Under the pieces are notes generated by a model. The model saw only the letters and a list, made by a program, of their open reading frames with translations, did not search any database and was not told the DNA's origin. The translations under genes were made by a program, and so were the position numbers. A DNA stretch of 64,000 bases from Branchiostoma floridae (lineage: Eukaryota > Chordata > Leptocardii > Amphioxiformes > Branchiostomatidae), in contig NC_049991.1 of assembly GCF_000003815.2 (NCBI RefSeq), positions 3,273,667 through 3,337,666 of the forward strand, read 5' to 3'. Below, piece after piece: positions 36,381 to 46,849 of this stretch (within the stretch, counting starts at the first letter, position 1; every line of letters begins with the position of its first letter).

Positions 36381-37379
36381 ATGACACACGTAAACAACAC
36401 ACAGTCTCTCCCTATTACACACAAAAACAAACAAATAAAGCTATGGAGACAATCGTACGGAAAAGCTTTATATTTTGATACATAAATCTAGAATGATACA
36501 AGTCTAGTATGTGTGTTGAAGGGTGCTATGTATACGGACCAACATTTTGCATCAAGTGTGATATGTTTAATGGTATTCCTGGATCAACAATTTTAAAGAA
36601 TTCGTCAGATTGGAAACTTCGATACGTTCTTAACGATGAAGAGACCTAAGATAATACTTTAGGTCACCATTGTGGACTGCTCAGTACAAACATGTAGAAA
36701 ATGATAGCCTATAATAGATAATGTTTAAGCATAGTTTGTTGTTGGAAGGTGTTTTTGATGATAATGATTTAACTAAACGATTTAACGCTCATTTCTAGTT
36801 ATCCAAGAGAATATTTAACAGGTATACCTTGATGTAATACTTCTAAGAAAATTATGTAATACAGGAATCCGAGTGTGCTAACATCGTAATATATTTGTGC
36901 CAAAGTTGATTCTGTTATACTGTCAAACGGTGTCTTTTCTGCAGCTGAATCAGTACAAAAGGCAATAACGCAAGACTTGTTCATTAGGACACATTGTCCT
37001 TGTATAATACACTCTACTGTATTATTCAGTGATTATGAAGAGCATCTATTGGGGACCAATATTGCCATTGAAGATGCTATTGTTATCAAATATTGTCCTT
37101 TGTACCTGTTATGCGTTTCCATAGATATTTTCTAACAGCTCACGCGTTGAAAACGTGTTGATGTCAAAAGAAAAAAGGATAAAGAAATGTGTATTTGTTA
37201 ATGGTTTTCATACTTTTTTTCACTGTGATTAAGGATATAATATATATAAAATATATTCCAGAATTGAGAAATTCAAACAAGAATTATGTAAGTGAACTCA
37301 GTTTTTGTAGTATGAATTCTGTTCCGCAGATATTATTTGTGTATAAATGTATACACGGGATTTCATCTTTTATTGATAT
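36381..37379. other. AT-rich intergenic
   Basis: No gene recognised. The first minus-strand AATAAA after the protease stop is at about 37373-37368. Confidence 0.4.
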
Positions 37380-37479
37380 NNNNNNNNNNNNNNNNNNNNN
37401 NNNNNNNNNNNNNNNNNNNNNNNNNNNNNNNNNNNNNNNNNNNNNNNNNNNNNNNNNNNNNNNNNNNNNNNNNNNNNNN
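37380..37479. other. Assembly gap (100 N)
   Basis: Exactly 100 N, typical of a gap of unknown size. It borders the 79-bp array, which probably caused the break. Confidence 0.99.
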
Positions 37480-38477
37480 GTAGCAAGCATTGAAGCAACT
37501 GAATGACCATAACGTGTTGCTATAGTCATCTTAAATTAGTTTCCATGGTTTCTCGTATACAGCCGACTATTGGGGCAACTCTACAGAACAACGTGTTGTT
37601 CTAGTCATCATGAGTTTGTTTCCATGGTTTCTCGTATACAGTCAACTAATGTGGCAACTCTACATAACAACGTGTTGTTCTAGTCATCATGAGTTGGTTT
37701 CCATGGTTTCTCGTATACAGTCAGCTGATGGGGCAACTCTACATAACAACGTGTTCTTATAGTCACCATGAGTTGGTTTCCATGGTTTCTCGTATACAGT
37801 CAGCTGATGGGGCAACTCTACATAACAACGTGTTGTTCTAGTCATCATGAGTTGGTTTCCATGGTTTCTCGTATACAGTCAGCTGATGGGGCAACTCTAC
37901 ATAACAACGTGTTCTTATAGTCACCATGAGTTGGTTTCCATGGTTTCTCGTATACAGTCAGCTGATGGGGCAACTCTACATAACAACGTGTTGTTATAGT
38001 CACCATGAGTTGGTTTCCATGGTTTCTCGTATACAGTCAACTAATGTGGTAACTTTACAGAACAAACGTGTTATTCTAGTCTTCATGAGTTTGTTTCCAT
38101 GATTTCTTGTATATAGTCAACTAATGGGGCAACTCTACATAACAACGTGTTGCTATAGTCACCATGAGTTGGTTTCCATGGTTTCTCGTATACAGTCAGC
38201 TGATGGGGCAACTCTACATAACAACGTGTTGTTATAGTCACCATGAGTTGGTTTCCATGGTTTCTCGTATACAGTCAGCTGATGGGGCAACTCTACATAA
38301 CAACGTGTTGTTATAGTCACCATGTGTTGGTTTCCATGGTTTCTCGTATACAGTCAGCTGATGGGGAAACTCTACGTAACAACGTGTTGTTATAGTCACC
38401 ATGAGTTGGTTTCCATGGTTTCTCGTATACAGTCAGCTGATGGGGCAACTCTACATAACAACGTGTTGTCATGATCA
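37480..38477 (-). repeat. 79-bp minisatellite derived from the protease last exon
   Basis: Twelve units with a period of 79 bp (one of 80) follow the protease stop codon without a break. Landmark GAGTTGG sites recur at 37691, 37770, 37849, 37928 and so on to 38482, the last lying in exon 7. Read on the minus strand, each unit contains a degenerate copy of the exon end ([14 protein letters not shown]-like), but with TGG where the gene has its TGA stop. Since 79 is not a multiple of three, the units cannot be read as one long frame. The array would form the start of the 3' UTR and contains no AATAAA; it abuts a 100-N gap, so its true length is unknown. Confidence 0.93.
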
Positions 38478-38645
38478 TCATGAGTTGGTTTCCATGGTTT
38501 CTCGTATCCAGTCGGCCAATGAGGGAACCCTAGCGTACACCCCGGGAGCGTCTGCGCGTGCGCAGCCGTGCCCCCAGCTCACCACACCCTGTAACCAATG
38601 AGCGCCCGTGGAAGACTTGCAGACGAGAGGACCACCGCTGTCTCC
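38478..38645 (-). CDS. CUB-protease exon 7 (catalytic Ser, C-terminus)
   Basis: Begins after AATCTCCAG in phase 0 with [10 protein letters not shown] (S370), continues [20 protein letters not shown] and ends [12 protein letters not shown] followed by TGA at 38480-38478. The last ~17 codons and the bases after the stop are the founding copy of the 79-bp tandem repeat that runs on to 37480. Confidence 0.92.
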   Translation of the reverse strand, partial: GDSGGPLVCKSSTGAHWLQGVVSWGHGCARADAPGVYARVPSLADWIRETMETNS

Positions 38646-41600
38646 CTGGAGATTAAAAAAAAATCATCAGTTGAAAAAGTTATCATTCATATTCTATCAG
38701 TGTTGTTTTTTTCTTCAAATTAATTGTTTTATTGATAATTTTTGGCCGATTCTGTATGTGCATTTTCCTGCCATCCTGCGGACCAACTTTGGACCAACGA
38801 ACCTTCCCATCCTGCCAGTCTCTGGTTACACCATCTTCTGTTTTATTCATTATTGTCAATTCTTTACTGATTATATCCAGTCTGTTCTGTCTATGACCTT
38901 TCCTGTCAACTTTCTCGGGAGCAAGTTTGGACCGAGCCAAGCCAACCCTCGAGTTCTCATCATTTTTTTATCGAAAAATAGATCAAATATCCCTGTATAA
39001 TGTATATTTTTACTTTTATTGTTTGACAAAGACAGCAACTTCGTCCCACAACAGAGGTCTTTTCTACTATACTTTTCTTTCCCGAAAGCTGTCCGGCCGG
39101 ACCCCTGTTTGAAAATGTGACGTAGGCCTAAGATGTTTATATCGGTGACCTTTTAGGTTATCAACACATTCGGACGAAGGTCATCAACTGTGGGACGATA
39201 GAAATGGGACGATAGGGTCTAAAAGAATGACGTCATTGCCCACCTGACAGGCGTCTACTCCTCCCTCCGGATACCCTGCACACACCATGGACTGCGGGTG
39301 GATCGAGTGGACACCCTCCCCCTGTTCGGTCAGCCGGGCGTACTTTTCCGAGCACTCCGTGTTGTTTATGATTGGTACATTTGCCTGTAGCAAGCGGCTT
39401 GTAGTTGTGCTGCCTGTGGGGTAGAGTAAGGGTCTAGGTAAGAATAGATATGGCATTCAAGTCTATGTAACTCTAGTTCACCATTTTCCGTGTGATGACC
39501 AGCTAGGTGGTCAGCATGATAAGAAACTCTGACTTGATTGCGATGATACTTGGTACATGGGTCTTGGGAGACAAGCGTCAATGCCGATTTAGGGCCTCTT
39601 GGTGGCTTTTTTTGGTACTGCAGCAAAACATCCGTTTTTGTATCTTTTGTCCTGGAATGCCATTGCATCGAGGTTTCTAACCTCCTTGCATTGACTTTCT
39701 GCAAAACATTCAAACGAGGACTTACGTTGGAACTGCAGCAGATCTAAAGAGTTAACAAGGAAAACACAAAAGCTCTCAATACTTCACAGGGGTCGGGGTT
39801 CTCCTGTTTTCTAAGCAGGCACGTTCCGAAGAGTGATATCTATTTTCTGGAACTTGAATCATCTCGGGAAAGGAAGACATGTTTTCTTCTCATGGGTATG
39901 TTTTCAAGCTTGTTTACTGTTTTGTGAACCAGCCTTGAAATTTGCATTANNNNNNNNNNNNNNNNNNNNNNNNNNNNNNNNNNNNNNNNNNNNNNNNNNN
40001 NNNNNNNNNNNNNNNNNNNNNNNNNNNNNNNNNNNNNNNNNNNNNNNNNNNNNNNNNNNNNNNNNNNNNNNNNNNNNNNNNNNNNNNNNNNNNNNNNNNN
40101 NNNNNNNNNNNNNNNNNNNNNNNNNNNNNNNNNNNNNNNNNNNNNNNNNNNNNNNNNNNNNNNNNNNNNNNNNNNNNNNNNNNNNNNNNNNNNNNNNNNN
40201 NNNNNNNNNNNNNNNNNNNNNNNNNNNNNNNNNNNNNNNNNNNNNNNNNNNNNNNNNNNNNNNNNNNNNNNNNNNNNNNNNNNNNNNNNNNNNNNNNNNN
40301 NNNNNNNNNNNNNNNNNNNNNNNNNNNNNNNNNNNNNNNNNNNNNNNNNNNNNNNNNNNNNNNNNNNNNNNNNNNNNNNNNNNNNNNNNNNNNNNNNNNN
40401 NNNNNNNNNNNNNNNNNNNNNNNNNNNNNNNNNNNNNNNNNNNNNNNNNNNNNNNNNNACCTTCTTTTTGAGCACCCCATCCTGTAACTGTGCACACAGT
40501 CCCCACTTCTGCTTCCGTAGACGCATCCGGCAAACATACGGGGTACACGTAAGCTGTATACGTCACCGGTGACGTCAGCTTGATGACGGCGATGTCGTTC
40601 GTTAGCAGGCTGTCATTGTACCCCGGATGTATGAAGATCTCCTCAGCGAAAACCGTCTGTTCGGTGCTCTCGTAACGGAAACGATCGAACTCTCCAAAAG
40701 TCAAGTACGGCTTACGTCCGCTGTTAGGGGATCAAGAACATATTCGTAGTAAATGAAACATGAACCAATGACACCAATGTGTTTTTATGGTTGAAGCGTG
40801 AAACCTTCGCTTGTTGGCCTAAGATGTCTATGTCAAATGAGAAAAGATGTATCAAGTGAGAAAAGATGGGAGTTGGCAGTTTATATAAGACAGCCATCTT
40901 GATCCATTAATAGAAGAAGTTTGTTTGCAAGTTCGTGCCCGATCGAGGGCTAATTGCAAGTACATGGTATAAACATAGTAGATATACATAGTGCTCATAA
41001 CTGTCCAAGTGACAATGGACAGTTATGAGCAATATTCTACTGTAATACTAGAGTTGGCTATTTCTAAACAGGTTGGGTTTGACTTCTTTTTTGGAAGCAG
41101 AGGGAGACGAAAAGCCCCATCTTTTCAGCTTGTCATACAGCTTTATTTCCCATATACTAGTAGAAGAAGAATGTAATAGAAAAAAATGCGTTGAATGCTC
41201 ACCTGTCCACACAATGCGCAGCAGTCACCACCCACTGCCTGTCCATCAACGTCCCCCCACAGAAGTGGTATTTTCCGGAAACCCAACTGCGGACTGACAC
41301 CTGCCAGGGCCAACTTCCGGGTCTTGCGTCATTTCCGCCCACAATGCGACCGGACCCAGACAGTCCCAATCTTGACCATGGATTCCGACCAATGACAGGC
41401 ACTCCACAGCCACTAGCTAGTGACGTAAGGAAGAAATTAGAATTCTGCCATGTTTAATACACTTTTCGACAATCTGTTTGGTTACTTTGCTACTACAATG
41501 GTGTACTGTATGTTAAGATATTTTTACACATTGATTGATTAATTTATTATCAACAATACCTGCGTAACGCTAGTTCGCCTTTATTTTAGTTATTTTAGTT

Positions 41601-44437
41601 CACAGGTATTTAGGCATAAGAACGTACGGTGATTTTAAACTGAATTATGTAAAACACTCTGAAACCACCGTCCGTTGTCTTGATATCCCAAAATACAATA
41701 TTTTTGTTAAAGCATGCACAACGGATAAACGTTACCGATAACGGATAAATGTAAACTACCGTTAACGGATGTAATATACAAACGCGTGTCAAGTGGAGAC
41801 ATTATAAATAGTTCCATACTCGTTAAGATAATTTTACTTTTCAGGTACGTAGAGATAATACTCTTTTGTTCCTTTATCTATATACTGTCAATGCAGAAAT
41901 GTTCGCGGTGGATTAATGTTCGCGGTTTTCGCGGTGACCTTTTACCGCGAACTTAAAACCACCGCGAATATTTTTCTATAATGGTATTACACTGCAGTCT
42001 ATGGTGTTACCGCGAACTTAAACCCACCGCGAAAAGTCCCTTTTCCCGCTACCGCGAAATTAAATCCCCGCGAACTTAAATGCATTTACAGTATGCCTGA
42101 AATACCTGAGTATGTTGCGCTGAATCCTGGGCCGGACCCTCTCTTGTTGCTCTTAAAGACCACGAAAACTTCATTTGTTTTCGACTCAATGTTGAAGGGC
42201 TGTTTTGAATTGCAAAGCTTGCCTGCAACGTGAAAAGAAATTTATCAATCCTCTCTGGACTTACATGCAAGGAATTAGATAAACAAGAACAAGGGTATCA
42301 CATCCGGAAACCCGAACGAAGGCCAGCTCAACCTTCACATCCTGTCAGTCTCCGATGCTAACTCAGCCCGGAAACAAATTTGGACCCGATCCAGTGACAA
42401 CATAATTGAACACACACCAAAACAAACAAACATACAGACCGAAAGCAATACTTCTGCTGTTTTCATGGAGGTAGTGGATATATACATAATAACCAAAGAA
42501 TTACTAGAATACAAACATGTGTGTCTTTCATTTTTCGAGTGAGGAGACTGATAAATGTTTCAGTGTAGGTATATGTTGAGATATAAGGTTTGCAAGGAAC
42601 TTTTAAGAGATATGCTAGGGATTTTTTATTCAATTTGTCTGTACCATACATAGAAACAGGGTAACATCTTGGAGGTCAAATTGTAATTGTGAAAATAATA
42701 AAAGATGACTGTCTTTCTTTCTTTCTAAAAACAAAAGAAATGGACACCTACCTTCTCCAAGAGGCAGTGGGCTGTTTCCTTTCATCTCATAGACGCTTAC
42801 ATGGTCCTTACATCCATTCAAGTGAAACTTGTTGAAAGTGATCTTGATTGTCCGGCCTATGTCTGTAGTGATGCGCCAGACGCACAGCTTTCTAGCCGGG
42901 TAATGTTGGGGGTAGTTCGGGGATGAAATAGTACCGACATCACCACTTCTCTCTCCACCACAGTCCGGGTCTGCAGGGGGGAAAGCAACAAGATCTTGGT
43001 CCATTCAATCGCAACTTTAATCTTTACTACATATAGATCAATGTTTTCTGGTAAGTATGTTTTTAGTCCCATTCGGAAAAACAGTCCATACCTTAAAAGG
43101 TATGGACTGTTTTTCTGCACTTTCGGGCGTGACCCCTAAGTTGCCCCCTGACATCCTGTGTCTACCGGGCCAATTTGGATTTTCTTAAACTCTCAGTTAA
43201 AATCAGCCCGGGACCCGGCGACGAATGGAAATCATGCCCTACCCGTGAAACACTCCGAAAGGTATACCCCACCACATATCGTGCAGTCCAACGGGACAAT
43301 TTATGACTTCAGAGTATTCTCCAAGCAGTCGGTGGTTTCAGACTGCTGTTTCCATTACTTAAGCAGTATGCGATTATATAGAGCTTTTACGAACTCAAAA
43401 CCACCACAAACACTTAATTTTCTTCCTCCGCGAAATTAAATCCCCGTGAATACAAATGCATTTACAATGTAGTACCGTCCATAACTCATTGTAATATAGC
43501 TGGCTTTGACCAGGACTGACATGCTAGCTACAGACCTTACACAGCTGTTATGAATTTTGCAACATTTAAGTGCCTAATCTCCAAAATGATACCGAACGCA
43601 TGCGCAGAAAATATTCCACGAAAAGCTGGATCTACCAAATAGCAATCAATGCCTGGTAACGGTTGTGTTTGGTATTTGAATCTTGAGGCTAAGATTATCA
43701 GACTTATGTAGGATTTATCTGTATAGTTAGGGAAACATTTCCGAGACGTACTTGTACGGGGATATCATCTCGTAACAGATTATATAACACCTGGAGTTAC
43801 GTATGGAGGGCTCTATCCACAAAAAAGCTGGATTTACCAGTAGCGAGAAATACATTCTGGAAATCTACACTGATGCCGTGTATACGTATCGCCCAAAGGC
43901 AACTGTTATTCACCAAAATTTCCCTGTATGTATCATCATTGTTATATCCCAATTTTCCTTACAGTGGAAAGAGCAGACTTGGACCTATTCAGGTCTTTGG
44001 ATACTGTCTTGCGCCCTGTAGATCTACTTGGAGATTATGATACTGCAAGCGCCGTTTCTTAATACTGGTTAAAGCTAGCACCGACATCAATGAGCGCATG
44101 CACGCTATAGTCTGAAACCACATGTTCAGTGTACGAAAACCACATGTTCAGTGAACGGAAATCACATGTTCAGTGTACAGAAATTGCAGTGCAATTTCAG
44201 TGTACGAAAATCACATGTTCAATGAACGGAAATCACATGTTCAGTGAACGGAAATCACATGTTCAGTGTACATACGGAAATCACATGTTCAGCGTACGGA
44301 AAGAACGTGCCCTCACCTGAGTTATCCAATGCTCTTTGCAGCTTGCCTGGTACTAGCCGTCTTTTGGCAACGGAACAGGGTAGGAGACATACCAGAATGG
44401 CTACTGCGAGAGACAAGCTGACGGGAAATTCCATCAT
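38478..44437 (-). CDS. Secreted CUB-domain trypsin-like serine protease (seven exons)
   Basis: Exons in gene order: 44437-44317, 42970-42752, 42222-42106, 41416-41203, 40720-40461, 39413-39244, 38645-38478. They sum to 1269 nt (422 aa plus TGA), all with GT-AG borders and matching phases (1,1,1,2,1,0). Residues 1-24 form a signal peptide. Residues 44-151 form one CUB domain with the usual four cysteines (C44, C70, C94, C117). A linker follows with C156, which likely bonds C286. Activation would be at R176|IVGG. The catalytic triad is H220 (TAAHC), D266 (NDIAVIKL) and S370 (GDSGGP). D364, G392 and G402 line the S1 pocket, predicting cleavage after Lys/Arg. A sequon NNT lies at 327-329. The protein should be a secreted zymogen; substrate unknown. 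Resembles CUB-protease families such as ovochymase-like enzymes. Assumes the 509-bp gap inside one intron hides no exon. Confidence 0.92.
39244..39413 (-). CDS. CUB-protease exon 6 (S1 specificity loop)
   Basis: The acceptor is TACCCCACAG. It encodes [20 protein letters not shown] through [16 protein letters not shown] and ends CAG|GTGGGC in phase 0. D364, six residues before the catalytic serine, is the trypsin-type specificity residue. Phase matches exon 5 directly across the gap. Confidence 0.92.
39950..40458. other. Assembly gap (509 N) in protease intron 5
   Basis: Unsequenced run. Exon phases on both sides fit each other directly, so no exon needs to be hidden here. Confidence 0.99.
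40461..40720 (-). CDS. CUB-protease exon 5 (catalytic Asp)
   Basis: Begins after CCCTAACAG and encodes [12 protein letters not shown] through NDIAVIKL (D266), PVCLP and [11 protein letters not shown]. The last two known bases before the N run (40460-40459) read GT in the right phase, so the exon probably ends at 40461 and the gap is intronic. Confidence 0.88.
41203..41416 (-). CDS. CUB-protease exon 4 (activation site and catalytic His)
   Basis: Encodes the linker [10 protein letters not shown], the activation sequence [12 protein letters not shown] and FCGGTL..TAAHC with catalytic H220. The phase-1 acceptor used is TCACTAG|CT; a second AG four bases downstream would break the phase. The donor is ACAG|GTGAGC in phase 2. 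Confidence 0.92.
41565..41790. mobile_element. Degenerate MITE copy (GCTAGTTCACCTTTAT family)
   Basis: Starts AACGCTAGTTCGCCTTTATT and shares internal GTCTTGATAT and CACCGTCCGTTGT blocks with the better copy at 49713-49939. The right end is decayed. Lies in the protease intron between exons 3 and 4. Confidence 0.5.
41881..42093. mobile_element. CGCGAA-rich palindromic MITE in protease intron 3
   Basis: The ends ATACTGTCAATGCAGAAATG and, inverted, ATACTGTAAATGCATTTAAG form terminal inverted repeats. The body is made of ACCGCGAA / TTCGCGGT motifs on both strands. A partial second copy lies near 43428-43470. This family is widespread in amphioxus and other invertebrate genomes as far as I recall. 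It sits 13 bp from exon 3's donor. Confidence 0.7.
42106..42222 (-). CDS. CUB-protease exon 3 (last third of CUB)
   Basis: A short 117-nt exon found by seeking the missing CUB end. The acceptor is GTTGCAG and the donor CTCAG|GTATTT, both phase 1. It encodes [19 protein letters not shown], then [19 protein letters not shown], with the fourth CUB cysteine and the typical terminal GFSATY strand. A longer open frame covers the same bases in another register and is not the coding one. Confidence 0.88.
42752..42970 (-). CDS. CUB-protease exon 2 (first two thirds of CUB)
   Basis: Begins after a C-rich tract ending CTGCAG and encodes [20 protein letters not shown] and onward, the classic CUB start (CGG, then SPNYP). 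It holds C44, C70 and C94 and ends GAAG|GTAGGT in phase 1. The frame continues openly a little past the donor, but those residues do not look like CUB. Confidence 0.92.
44118..44305. repeat. ~22-bp minisatellite in protease intron 1
   Basis: About nine imperfect units of the form AAATCACATGTTCAGTGTAC end about 11 bp from the exon 1 donor. Each unit carries the E-box-like CACATG. Unit variants end GTGTACGG or GTGAACGG. One unit includes a short palindrome, TTGCAGTGCAA. Confidence 0.8.
44317..44437 (-). CDS. CUB-protease exon 1 (signal peptide)
   Basis: Two adjacent ATG codons at 44437 and 44434 begin a hydrophobic leader of about 24 residues ending CSVA, followed by a basic stretch KRRLVPGK. 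The exon ends TCAG|GTGAGG in phase 1. A TATATAAGG box lies about 100 bp upstream on the same strand. Confidence 0.8.
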
Positions 44438-44533
44438 AGAAAGTTGAGTAAAGAAGTTGCACCCCAAGTCTTGCCTCTGTGCTCACTGCGGTTCCTTGTG
44501 TTGGAATAAGGGCCATAGGACGAACCATCTTCT

Positions 44534-44542
44534 CCTTATATA
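44534..44542 (-). promoter_or_regulatory. TATA box for the CUB-protease
   Basis: The minus strand reads TATATAAGG about 97 bp before the protease ATG. This would place the transcription start near 44505-44510 with a short 5' UTR. Inferred from sequence and spacing only. Confidence 0.5.
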
Positions 44543-44562
44543 CTGTTAGATATATTCTTCAT

Positions 44563-44960
44563 TAACCTGTGATTGGAATATAGGACAATGGGAAGTTCCA
44601 GAGGGACCCATAGTTGAACACGAAAAACGGTTTTTCCATTAACATCTACGTCATACATACGTCAAACGCGGGAAGACCTGCAAGCGCCGACCTGCAAGCG
44701 GGAAGTTCCAGAGGGACCCATAGTTAACACGAAGAACGGTTTTCCATTAACATTTTAATATTACGTCATACATACGTCATACGCGGGAAGACCTGCCCAG
44801 TTCCCCCGATTGACACCTGCCTAATTGCCCCTCCTGATCATAAGGGACCCAGCGATTAAGAATTAAGAAGACCAACTCGGATGTTGGAATTTAGCCTCTG
44901 GCCATCCAGCTCCTCCAGTGCCTCTTGGGACTGGCTCCGACATGTTTTTGAGGTCTCTGA
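44563..44960. repeat. Direct duplication, copy 1
   Basis: GTGATTGGAATATAGGACAA, GGGAAGTTCCAGAGGGACCC, ACATACGTCA and later TGGCCATCCAGCTCCTCCAG match 48660-49015. The middle GGGAAGTTCCAGAGGGACCC block is repeated within the copy at 44590 and 44700. Confidence 0.8.
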
Positions 44961-44999
44961 AGGTTGCCTACTTTCCGATATAGTTACCTCCATGAAATG

Positions 45000-46085
45000 T
45001 CATGGAATGGAAGTTATATTTTCTGTTATGTGTCTCTGTCTGTGTAGATGATTACTCAAGAACGGCTGGATGGATTGGTTTCATACTTGTTGTTTTGGTG
45101 GGATGTGATGAAAGCTTGAATCGATGAGATTTTGGGAGCCGTATCTATCGTTATAATCGATGTAATAATATCAGAAATCACCCCTATATTTGCGTTATAT
45201 TGGAACAGGCATCATGGTTTCCCTCTTTGTTAATCACCTTATCTCCAAGCAGGTGGTGAGGTGATTTGTTTCGCCAGTGATAGCCATGAACATATGTTTT
45301 TTTGGATCAGTTGACAACAACTGTTGGGGGGAAACGATAGCCTCGACTCAAGAACGGCAGGGTGGATTGGTTTCATACTTAGTGTGTTGGTGGAGTGTGA
45401 TGATAGCTGGAATTGATTAGATTTTGGGAGCCGTATCTGTCGATAAAATCAATGTAAAAATATAAGAAATCACCCCTATATCTGCGATATATTGGAACAG
45501 GCATCGTGGTTTCCCTCTTTGTTAATCACCTTATCTCCAAGCAGGTGGTGAGGTGATTTGTTTCGCCAGTGATAGCCATGAACATATGTTTTTTTTGGAT
45601 CAGTTGACAACAACTGTTGGGGGGAAACGATAGCCTCGACTCAAGAACGGCAGGGTGGATTGGTTTCATACTTAGTGTGTTGGTGGAGTGTGATGATAGC
45701 TGGAATTGATTAGATTTTGGGCCTCGTATCTGTCGATATAATCGATGTAATAATATACGAAATCACCCCTATATCTGCGATATATTGGAACAGGCATCGT
45801 GGTTTCCCTCTTTGTTAATCACCTTATCTCCAAGCAGGTGGTGAGGTGATTTGTTTCGCCAGTGATAGCCATGAACATATGTTTTTTTGGATCAGTTGAC
45901 AACAACTGTTGGGGGGAAACGATAGCCTCGACTCAAGAACGGCAGGGTGGATTGATTTCATACTTGATGTGTTGGTGGGGTGTGATGATTGCTGGAAGTG
46001 ATTAGATTATGGGCCCCGTATCTGTCGTTATAATCGATGTAATAATATCAGAAATCACCCCTATATCTGCGATATACAGTTGACA
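45000..46085. repeat. ~293-bp tandem repeat, about 3.7 units
   Basis: ACTCAAGAACGGC landmarks at about 45053, 45346, 45638 and 45930. Each unit holds AATCACCCCTATATCTGCGA, CACCTTATCTCCAAGCAGGT and GTTGACAACAACTGTTGGGG. The units are very similar, suggesting recent amplification or homogenisation. Confidence 0.9.
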
Positions 46086-46545
46086 TCGTAGAGCATCTGT
46101 TGGGGGGAACCAGGACAATTTTGAAAGTGATAATAAATTGTATTTATGTACTTGTGCGTTTAGGAACAAGCTGTATTATATTTCTTTTGTTCTGTTTGAT
46201 GTTATGTGGTCCACCTTGCTTGAAGTTTTGTTAGTATGTACTCGGTTTTATTAGATATATGTTATGTGGATGTGTTTGGTATTACCCTATCTGAACAGTT
46301 GACGTCATATAGCAACTGGTTAGGGCATCTGTAACAGTTGACTCCTTAGAGCAACTGTTTGCCGATCCTGGACAATTTGAATATGATAATTAACTTTGTA
46401 TTCATCCACTTGTGCCTTTGGGGACCTGGTGTGTTATACTTCTTTTATGCTGTTAGATGTTTCGTGCTCCACGTGGCGTTACGCTGATGTTGTGTTGGTA
46501 TGTACTTGGATTATCATATATCTGGCATAAACTTGTCCCCGTAAC
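46086..46545. repeat. ~240-bp tandem duplication
   Basis: CAGTTGAC..TAGAGCA, ACAATTTGAA, ACTTGTGCGTTTAGGAAC and GTTATGTGGTCCACC recur in degenerate form from about 46300 to 46540. CAGTTGAC also links it to the preceding array. Confidence 0.55.
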
Positions 46546-46849
46546 CTATATGTGGGTATTGGTTGATGGACATTTTGTGTCTTATTGCTTGTGTTGAAGA
46601 TGTGTTTGTATCCTGATGTGTCGCAGTAATTTGTTATGGATTCTGAAACATACTCTCTACCTTGCAAGTTGCCAGTACTATCATAACATGATAATATAAA
46701 CATCACAAAGATTCCACACACCTGCTGCATGTTACCATAGTGCCCATGTGATAACTATCCACACAACTAGTAGAAATAACACGAATATCATTACATACAA
46801 GTCATCATCAACAAGCATAAATCGACAAAAATACTCAATATTTCATGGA

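Noticed and set aside
36132-36430. Cys/Val-rich frames, also at 55045-55316, 57742-57961 and 61094-61306
   Set aside because: Products of CA/GA microsatellites, not cysteine-rich peptides.
37480-38477. CRISPR-like array
   Set aside because: The 79-bp units are contiguous with no unique spacers, and the genome is eukaryotic.
39833-40537. Several 180-230-codon frames around the third gap
   Set aside because: Frames exist only because of the N run. Just the stretch 40461-40720 in one minus frame is a real exon.
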